NCBI GenBank assembly: GCA_026874595.1
Contig: CM049314.1
Span: 69,766,300 to 69,830,299 of the forward strand
Length of the DNA stretch: 64,000 bases
Source: Sipunculus nudus
Lineage: Eukaryota; Annelida; Sipuncula; Golfingiida; Sipunculidae
Direction: 5' to 3'
How positions within the stretch are numbered: position 1 is the stretch's first letter; each line of letters opens with the position of its first letter. The position numbers and the translations under genes were made by a program. The notes under the pieces were generated by a model. The model did not search any database and was not told the origin of the DNA. It saw nothing but the letters and a program-made list of their open reading frames with translations. Positions 51,401 through 62,000 of the stretch are shown here, in pieces.

Positions 51401-54400
51401 CAAACAGTCCATAAGCTAAAAATAAGGTATATTATTTCATAAATGATAACACATGTGTCATATCGTTCGATTAAAATCGGGATAGCAATGTTAACATTAT
51501 AATATTATATATAATAAGTTGTGTATAAAGGTTAATACCTTGTATAATTTAATGCATTTAAGAGTAGATCAATTTAAACTTGCCTCAACTGCTCTTGTGC
51601 TCTGCCATTCTTTCTCACCTGAAATTAAAATTCACATATTAATATTACACACTAGCGACCCCTGTCGACAAAAACTGAAACTGAGTGTATGGGATCATTA
51701 CCTCGATTAGAAAGACCATAAATTGGTAAAATTCTTATTATTTAACGTGAAAAACACTACTGTTAAGTCTCTTCTGGGTGTCTGGTTTGTATTTATCTCG
51801 CAAAATCTATAATACAGTTTTGTGATATGACATGGGGTCTCGCCGAAGTGTAAACAATAAAAAAAAAATCATATAATATCAATAAATCAGACCCCCAGTA
51901 TGTTGCCCTTTGCTTAAATAGCATTAACGGATATAAGGTTAATTTTCTATACTTATAACTGTAAAATTCTATACTTCTCAATGCAATTAAGTTAAATTAA
52001 TTAAAAAACCGTCTTTTTAACCATAAATAATACGTTTATGCAAAGTAGCCAATTTAAAATGGGGGTTTAGTTTCAAATGACAATGTGACTATTTTAATCA
52101 TCCGAGAGAGGATTCTGTCCTTTTATTGTCCGGGTTAAGAATTAATCACTTCAGTCAATGCAAAGACAGCAATACTAGGTAAGACGATAAGGTTACAACG
52201 GGTTTCTTCACCCACCTCTCGTCATATTTGAGCAGGTCATATCTGCTATGGTCTTGTTTATGTTGCATTGCTGAATCTAAAACGAAAAACAAATATATTC
52301 CTTTACCTGGATTCACGTCGTATCTTTCTTACTCTATATTTTATGTCAAAGAGAGTTCTTCTTTATCTTGTTTAAAAATCCTCATATTTCATGTTCATAT
52401 TTCCTATTTGACAATACTAGAAAAAAAAGAGAGGATTATTTTGTTTCTTTCTCGAAACTCCCTTGTATTTTAGAGATATTTGAATTAGGTAAACCTACAG
52501 GAAATAACACAGGAATTCTTACTGTTATTGCAACAGTTCGACTCAAGTGAGTGTTATGCGACATTTTACAAATTTTTCCATCACAGTTCTGAATATACAA
52601 TTATACTGATCTACAAATTTAGCAAGATACCGGTGTATCAGAGCAGAACACATTATTATGACTACTAGTTTCATTATGTTTATCTGGACAAACCTCCATG
52701 TAAACTGTACCTAAATGACCAGTCGATCAATTTTCTAGGATGATAAATATTCAAGTATTAAAAATGTGAAAACTATAGGGTTTTCCGGCACATCAATCAC
52801 AGCAAAACTATAAGTCCTTTTTTTCATCCGGGGCGTTTCTGTTAGCTGAATGATACACGCTTAATTAGCTTCTTTCTTTGGCGAAAAAGATTCGTTTCCG
52901 TGGAACCCCCCCCCCCCCCCCCCCCCCCGCGTGTAACTTCATTATATACGGGATTGCGATATTTATTTAATCCCAACACACGTGCGTTTCTCCGATAATA
53001 GAAAAGAAGTCTAATGGAGAGTTGAAGACATTATCTGGTGACAAGAAGACGAAATAACGTCAGATGAAAAATATAAACTCAGTATAAACCTGGACAACTT
53101 TTGTGAAAGGTTGCAGAATACATAATAGGTATTTTTACAAATAAGTTAAGATATATATGTATCAGCCTTAGAAAAGGTTACACCACTTTGAAACATCACC
53201 ACACATGTAGCTGGCCCCACCATATTCAATATGTGACCTGCTTTTATTAATCGAATTTGCTCAATTTAGGGAGAGCCCATAAGTTCTTTAGAGGGAAAAA
53301 CTAGTGGGTGTGTCTGAATTAACAATACTGAATACCCATTCAGTTGATTACGCATGTTTATGAAAACATTGGTCATAAAAATGGTTGGCTTGGTTTTACC
53401 GAAAAATGCATAGTTATCGGAATACATAGGGACATGCTAAAAATTCTTCCAACTGCTTTGAGCTCGTTACTCCTCAGTTGCATAATTGGCCACAATGCTG
53501 AGGCAGCAAAATGTCTCAAAGTGCCAAAACATTCAAAACGTGTAAAATACCGTCGCTAGCTATAAATAGTGGTATTCATTTTTTTATAAAAATATAGAAA
53601 AATATTAAAATTATAAAATATAAGAAAATAATGTACTAAAGCTCATGAGAAACAGTCCAATCAGTTCACAGAAGAGCTGCACGAAGCGGACGGACGGACA
53701 GTGGCTCACAAGTAAGCGAATTACAAAATATTTACCTTGGGATCGGCAATGAACATGGTTGCTGTCATTATAAAGTTCAGCGCCCTCTTTTGGTCACCAG
53801 CGGCACCGTACTCATAGGCGTGAGTCAGTACTTTCTGTAGATTGTAACAACTAGGTTCCTGCGTAGATGACAGTTCTCCCGCCTTTGGGAATGAAAAACA
53901 GAAAACTTATGGCTTGATATCCATCCTAAGAATACCCGATATTAATGATGTTTATACAAGGACATTCAGGTTTTTCCTAGAAAGATAAAATAAATTAATT
54001 TTTATTCACTTTATCAGATCAATAGCGAGTTCAACTTATTTTCCCTTTGACATTAGTGTTATACTCCCGTCAACGTCCTTTGTTTCATAAGAATAACACT
54101 TAATGTTCTGCTCAGAAGGGAGACAGGAATATCTTCAAATTTAATATTTAGTTTATCTGGCCAAAAATCGAAAGGTGGCAACATTTAACTAGGTTATTAT
54201 ATTATAATATGCATAAGAAAACAGTCTGGTTTCATAGAAGACACAAGATTCAGTATTTAAAAAAAACTGTCGTGTAGGTGATTGAGGTAGTTCGCATTTA
54301 GAACACCATTTTAATTTCAATGTCCATTCACATTAAAAATATTATTAAAAAAATATTTTCTCATTAGTCTTAATGGGTTGTGCCCGTCCTTTCTCACAAT

Positions 54401-56018
54401 TCTGGTCCCGGGTTTTGATTTAACCGCATATCATCATATATATGGTAATGTCACAATTTCATATATAGGGCATGTATTTCTGTCGGGACAATTATTTCAA
54501 ATGGATCAAAATATATTTTACTTACATTGAAATTAAAAGCAACAAGTGCTCCGTCAGCGTCTGTCCTCTGTATGGACACACTAAGCGGAAGTGATGACGT
54601 CATAGTGAATGGGACATATACCGGCGGAAATGGCTGGATGTTTGAATGACCAATCACGTCTCTGTGTGACCTTTGACGGAAGGTAGATTCCATAGTGACG
54701 ACGTGACCAGAGATCTTGTCGTATGGAATATCGTTCATGTCGCACACGATGTTTGCTTTCGTTTCGATCGGCCCAACTGCTAAATAAGTCTTTGATTGTA
54801 TTTATGTTGTAATTCCTCATTTTTTTGGAAATATAACAATTCAGTTGCGATTTATTTGTCAAATTATCAATTCGTGAAAGTAATTTAGTAAAGAAATCAA
54901 TGTATTAACAAATGGTTTCTTCCGTTTGGTTGCTATATTGGTGTAAAGTAAATATGCTTTCACTATAAAATATTAGTATCAACATTGATATACAAATTAC
55001 TAAATTTAATAAGATCAGTCATATTTGAGTACTGTTTAGAACAAAACCTTCGATTGGTTCCAGGCGGCATTTTTCCAGCTTTGGGATGTTTGGGACTGTG
55101 ATCATCATGGCTGACAGGCCTCGACCTCTGGCGGACGGACTAGACAACAGCGTTTCTAACTGTATGTAATACGTACTTCCTGGGCTCAGTGAAGATACGT
55201 TTAACTCCACGGTGGTCTTTCCCATGTCTGTTATACAAGAAAGAGCATGCATATATTTTCTTTCAATAAGTTTTTCATTTAATTTTAAATGCCAATATTT
55301 GATAATCTCTAATTTAATAACATATACTGTGAACATTACTAAAAGTGAAGGAGGAATCAAGGATGTGCTTCAAATCTGTTGTGAAACATAAATTAAATAT
55401 TTAAGACGCAAAAAGAATGACATGATTTCGACATCGTCTTGGACAATAAATCACCTATATTTCATAGTCAGTTCCATATAGAACTAGTGTGGGATGTTTT
55501 GATGAGCGTAACGTTCAAGCAGTGATAAAAAACACCACTTACATTTAAAGGGAAGAAGAGTGTTATCGGTAACCACTGTGTAATATTTCCTGGACTACGA
55601 GAAGCATTGCCTGGTGTACAGGAGGTAAACAATACGCTGATTGTGGAGGTACTGCGCTCCGTGTGCAGATTTGGCAAGTTATACAATATGCCGTTAGTGG
55701 CGATATCGCGCTCCGTGTGTTTTTTTGGTCAGTTATTCTATATATTGATTGTGGAGGTATAACGCTCCGTGTCTAGTTTTGGTAAGTATAACAATGTGCT
55801 GAATGTGGAAAGACTGAGTGTAGTTTAGGCTTGTGTGTCGGTATTACCTGACCAGGAAGGCAAGCTGTCTATTTCTGTTGTTCCCATCGCTCCAAGTACA
55901 GTCCAGCGGTAGGTCACGTCAGTGGCGCTTCCCTGGCGGGAACTGCACCAGCCTCTATAACGTACAGTCGCCCGTGGCTGCAAAGGGTCCGTGCAGCCAG
56001 AAACACAGCTGTAACCAA

Positions 56019-56084
<66 letters not shown>

Positions 56085-59000
56085 TTACCATTTTGTTTGT
56101 TATATTTCTTCGTTGAACTGTTGAATAGTTAATCCAATAAATCAATTTATGAATAATTTGTTATGCCCCTGAAGCGCCCTCTAATATCTTATATTCTTAC
56201 CTGACCATAGAAATAATAGAAATAGGAATACGCCATTAGCTTATGGCGTATGGGTAAAGTCTGTAGGTCGCGAACTTATGTAGTTAAATCATCACCAAGA
56301 GCCTCCTCGTGTCAAGGGCTGGATCTTTCGAAATGTTTAAATAAGAAGTAAATGGATATAGAATTGTATTAGAAAATTTAATTTAAGTAACTTTTGTATT
56401 TTAGTATTTTATTTATTTTTGTTATTTGTTAAAACTGTCATAAATAAATTGATGCTTAGATAATTCTGCATTTGTATTCTAACAGATCCATTTCTAATAA
56501 CAATGAACAGTGGGGAAATCTTACATTTAGAAAATCTCCACCCTAGTTTTAATCGAATGAAACAAGGTTATGTGCAGCGTACTATGAAAGCCCACTATCT
56601 TAAATATTTCAACAATTTAAGGTTCTTGTGGTAAACTGTGATACTTTTTTTACAGAAGAATGAAAAACACCTTATTTCTGTTTCAATATGTTCATGTTCT
56701 GGTTGTAGCACTAGTATTTGAACATCACTGTCCGTTTCTCCTTTGTCATCAATAATTCTCCCTTCAATCCTCACAGCCGTACCCCCAGTAAATAAGGATG
56801 TGTTCAGAAGGACCGTATGGTTGCCGAATCCTTGTTGATTAAATGGGACAGTAAGCTGGCATGGTTGGACAAGGGCCAAAGTTTCCGCTTCATTAAACGC
56901 TGTGAATGGATTTAACATTTGTGATTCAGGTTTATAGAAAGAGCATTGCCAGGAAACTGTCGCTGATATACCCGTGTCCACGCTAGATTCTGCCGATATT
57001 TCTGTTTGTGTGCCCTCGATGATATATCGTATATAACCGCCCAGTATTTTTACTGTGGGAACAGCATTCTTGACATGAAAATACATTTTGTCCGACATGG
57101 AAATCGGAAATAGAAGACCGCTTAAAACCACTTCCAAAGTCACACAGTAGACGCCCAAGTCAATATTGGAAACGTCCAAGGTCATATCGTTTCCTTCAGC
57201 TGTCGGTAGCTCAACACGTTTCCATGTCTGCTCACCGCGGCTGTCTTCATGTAAACGATCTAGTTTCCACAGAGAATTGGAAACATGGTCAGCCTGACAG
57301 TGAACCTCGACTTCAGCATGTACAGCAAAATCTTCATTACGTCTAACCAGCTTCGGTGATTCCACAGATTTGTGCTTCATCCCGAGACTCACCTCGGGGC
57401 GTTTGCATTGTCCGGTCATTATCATAACTTGAGCCTCTGCGGTTGTCGTTTCAACTCTGTTCATTGCGTGGACGGTCACGTTAAACAGCCCTTCTTTTGT
57501 ATGAACATGGCTTACACTTTGATATGTGCTTGCAGACCCTACGCATTGAGGACTGTGAGGTTCGTTTGGCCAGAACTGAGCGGCGGCACTGCTGTAACTC
57601 TTCACATGCTCTCCGTTCTTTTCACAACATTTGTTATTTCCAGTGACTGTCTTGTCCAAACCATCACCAAAATCCCAAACATAACAGGAGTCGTGGCCCG
57701 GTTTGTTCACTTGGAGTCTGAACATGAGCGCCTCCCCAGGTTGAGCGGGGAAGTTTACGTCAAGTGAACCAATTTCCACTGGATTTTTTTCTAAACGTGT
57801 GGTAGCGGTTGCTGAATGTCCGTTTATGGTGTTAGAACAATTGACTTTGACTGTATGTTCGCCATATACATTTCTTGTTATAAGATGACAATAAGTAAAT
57901 TCCCCCTCGTTGTCTAAGGACGTAATTGACATTGATACAAGCGCGCCATCTGGTGGATAAAATGAGCACATCACGCCAGCAGGCCATGTATTTGGTTGAG
58001 ACTTGATCGTGATATTAATTACAGCTGGAGGTATTTTCACGACAGAGGGTACTACTATATCAAAGTCTAGGGCGTCATCTAGTATGCTTACAATATTTGT
58101 GAAAGTCTGTTCAGTTTTGCTGACTTCATTCACAGCCGTTATCGTCACACTATAAAAACCTGCTGTTGTATAGGTATGTGAAAACGCCACTTCTTTTGTA
58201 ACTGAGGTACTTGTATTCGTCACTGCTGCTTCTGTCCCGTCACCATAATCAACCACCCAAACAATATGAGAACCATTAGTAACTGATGCCTGAAATTCCA
58301 CACTTGAGTTAGTTTTATGGTACAGATCAACGTCTAAGGCAACTCCAGATACACTTTCGAACACCAGAACCGTCGTTTTCAAGGCAACCCTAGATACGTG
58401 ATTTTGCAAATTTATTTGTACCAGATAGGTCCCGGGATCAGTATATTCATTAGATATTACAGTTGTGCCTTTATCAAAAAGCTCAGAACCATCACATTTT
58501 ACAAAGGCACCGACCTGAAAATCTGCGTCGATAGTGACGTTGGTTGGTCTTGGAACCCCCTCAGCTATGGCGATGGTCATATTACACCAACCGTTTGGTA
58601 ACTTCCGGGACTCGCAGGCTACCAGACTGACATTTATAATTTCCACTTGAACATCAACTGGTATTACAATGTGTTCCATGCTGACATTATTGTATGCGAC
58701 TGCTTTGACAAATTTCATCCCAGGGCTCAAGAACGTGTGATAAAGAGTTTCGACAATGCCTTCTCTAGAAACATTTGATTCAGTAAATTTTAAAGGCAAA
58801 ACCGAATCCGTATCGTATGTTATGTTCACGTTGACGTTTGATTCTACAGAAAGCGTTAAAGTGATTCCCACTCTTTCTCCAGTTGTCACGGTGTCTTTTG
58901 ATGCTCTGAAAAGAAAGTTTTGAATAACAGTTTCCATATACAACGTTAAATTGCCATACCATGCACTGACTTTATTCTTACACTCACCACTGACTGGCCA

Positions 59001-62000
59001 GTGACCTAAGAAAGACTTTGACAGGCTTTTAGATATTGTGTAAGTGTTGTTGGGGTCCATTTCGGTTATTCTTTGTGATACCTCACGATGGCCAGGAAAA
59101 TACCAATTGCAAGTAATGTCCGTAGCTGGCATTAACTGATTAGCTTTGAAGAATACGGAGACATCCCCTGGAGGGTATGGGATTGGGTCGGTAGCCCAAA
59201 CGATAACGTCTTCAAGTGGTCTTTCAACACTGATGAGTGGCTGATGGATTTTGAACCCAACAATGTTCGATATATTTAGACGTATTGTGTACGTTCCCAG
59301 TTTGATCCTGCTGAGGCTGAGTGTGACACTTTCAGGATAACCTGCTGTCAGGTTTAAAGCTGACTCAATCTGCTCACTTCCATCTGGTAGTTGCCATTCT
59401 AAAGTCACAAATTCTGGTACCGGTCGGGTCAGGTCAGGGGTCAAGGTGAAGGTCACTTGACCTGGCGGATGCACCTGGGGACTGTTGGACGTTAACATGA
59501 TCCTATCCACCGGTTCATACACAGTGATGTTTATCGCTTTAACCTCTGATGTATAAAATATATTCTCAACCCAAATCCTTAAAGTGAAATTTCCCAGTTC
59601 CCAGTATGTATGAGTGATTGTAAGACTCTGAGGAACACTGTAAGACGACTTGTTAACTATTCTGGTGCTGTTGTCACCAAAATCGAAGAAGTAAACCAGC
59701 CGCGAACCACGTGATAAAGTGACAACCAATGACATAGGTTTGGTGGCCGCTACGTAAGGCCCCGGATGTTGTATCTTCATGTTCTCTGGAGGGGCGATGA
59801 TATCGACATATTTCGTGTACGACTTTGCACTGACAGCGTTTTTGCATACAACGACTAGGTGTTTTACCCCGACTGTGGTGTTACGGTACTCAAATATCTC
59901 GGTGAAGGTTGCATTGGTAGACAAATTTGCAGCATCGGTGATACGTTTGTCCACTCCTGGGAATGTCCAGGTACATATAACATCAGTAGGAGAGGGCCAT
60001 GCTTTGTCATTTGTCAGATTCACCACGAAATGGCCGTCATATGAACGCACTTTGGACGGGTAGTTTATCAGGAGCTTCTCGACCTTGACCTGGAGAACAA
60101 GTGTCTTACTGACCTCCAACCTTTGACCTAGAAAATTAGTCGCGTGCATTGTGACATTGTATATACCAGCTTCGTCATATTTAAGGCGGAACTCCTTCCT
60201 CTTTCTACCGCAGTATGGCTCCATATAGGAATAGTTTTTACCAGATCTGGTGTCCAGGTAATATTCAAAGTTGATGCCTCTCTTGACTTTACCGATAATA
60301 CCAAACATCTGACCAACACCGACTGAATTCCCGGACACAGTACTGCTGATTTCCATTGTGAGATTGGACACTTCAAACACATCCGAGGCTTAAAAAGACA
60401 AAAATAAATCTAGTTAATATATCTATAATAAAAAAATATATCTATAAATAAATATAAAATGCTTAGACCTAGGCCATGATCCCGCAGTCGATGAGACTGA
60501 AATGACTGAGAATTTTTCTTTAGAAAGATACCTTTTCCATTAATGTTCCCTTTAAGATTTGTTTACAAATCATGTCATGTTATGTATACCAAAGTTCTAT
60601 ACTAAGGTGGGAAGAGCATTCCCACTTCATTATATGATTCCGATGTGTACAGGTTTGACGTAATTCTATTCGCGGAGTAATGGTATTTGCTTATATATTG
60701 ACATATATTGTTATTGGTTTTATTTTGCTACATTTTGGATGAGATATGCATTGAAACATACCGATACAGAAGACAGACAGTATGTTATTTTTTAGTCTGA
60801 TATATGTTTTTTACATTTTTACAGCTTTACGTATTTTAACTTTTATATAATACTGCAATGCAATGTGTTTATATGTGTTTGAAGATGCTTGCGTGGTCAT
60901 CCATACGGAGATCCGGAATACAGACTTGGATGGCTGCTCTCTAATAGACCAGTACTTAAGGATTCCGGAAGCGCAGTGGGGTATGGGGGGGGGGGGGGGG
61001 AGGGGGCAGATAATGGTCCGTAATGAATGAGTTAAAAAGAGTTGAATGAGTTGTAATTATCGTTAAACCTGCTCTTGTTGGAAATATATATTGCTGAGTT
61101 CTGGAAGATCAGACATTACATGAACAATCAATCCTAAAGAAATATTTATTTATAAATACAAAAATACACTAAATGTGTGTACTTGTACGAAGACCTCAAT
61201 AACCCGCCAGGATCCCCCTTACCAAGCTATCATGTATTGTACTACAAAGTTACGCTTCAGTTATACGGGTTCACCTTGTCAGTTTCTTAACAAACGCTAT
61301 CCCCAATACGTAAAAGAGGGGAAGTCTCCTTATGAGCAAAGGGATCGCGCGGTTCCAAAATAATATATAATCTTTTTAATTAAATATGTATTATACTGAT
61401 TGAGGTCTGATTATTTTTTTTTTATTATTACATTGCATATGTAATCGTGTTGACATTGACTATTACACTGGTTTAATCAGCTTAGTAGCATGGTTTATAT
61501 GAAGCTCCAACTTCCTCAAAGATTCTAGCTAATCAAAAGTCCATGTATTGGGCAGAAATAATCTGACCAATAGACTTTGTGAGTAAATGACGGAAGCGCA
61601 CATAAACTCAATTAATGTTACCCGTTGTACTTTGCAACTACCGGAACGATGAAACAAAGCTATCCTTTAAAGCCACCCTAATTAAAGCTGATCCGGGGTT
61701 TACACGGATCGGTGGGGCTGAGTATACCACACCTACAACCTGCGGTCGGCTACTTAGTAATGGTCTGTTGTATTATTTCGTTTGTACAGGATTATTACCC
61801 CGGCCTGCGCATTCTGATTTAAGCTAGGATAACCCCGGCCGGGGTGGCGTTGTTTTCACAACTACTGCCTACGCTCGGGTGCACTATAATCAGTCGACAA
61901 TATGTATTAACGCTGATGTGGCTACTTTTGTTTTGAATCAGACAATCTTTTATACCATTTTTATTATAGATTTTCTTTTGTGATTTTTTTCATATTTCGG

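Noticed and set aside
57372-57767. 131-codon plus-strand frame
   Set aside because: Antisense shadow of the PKD-repeat exon.
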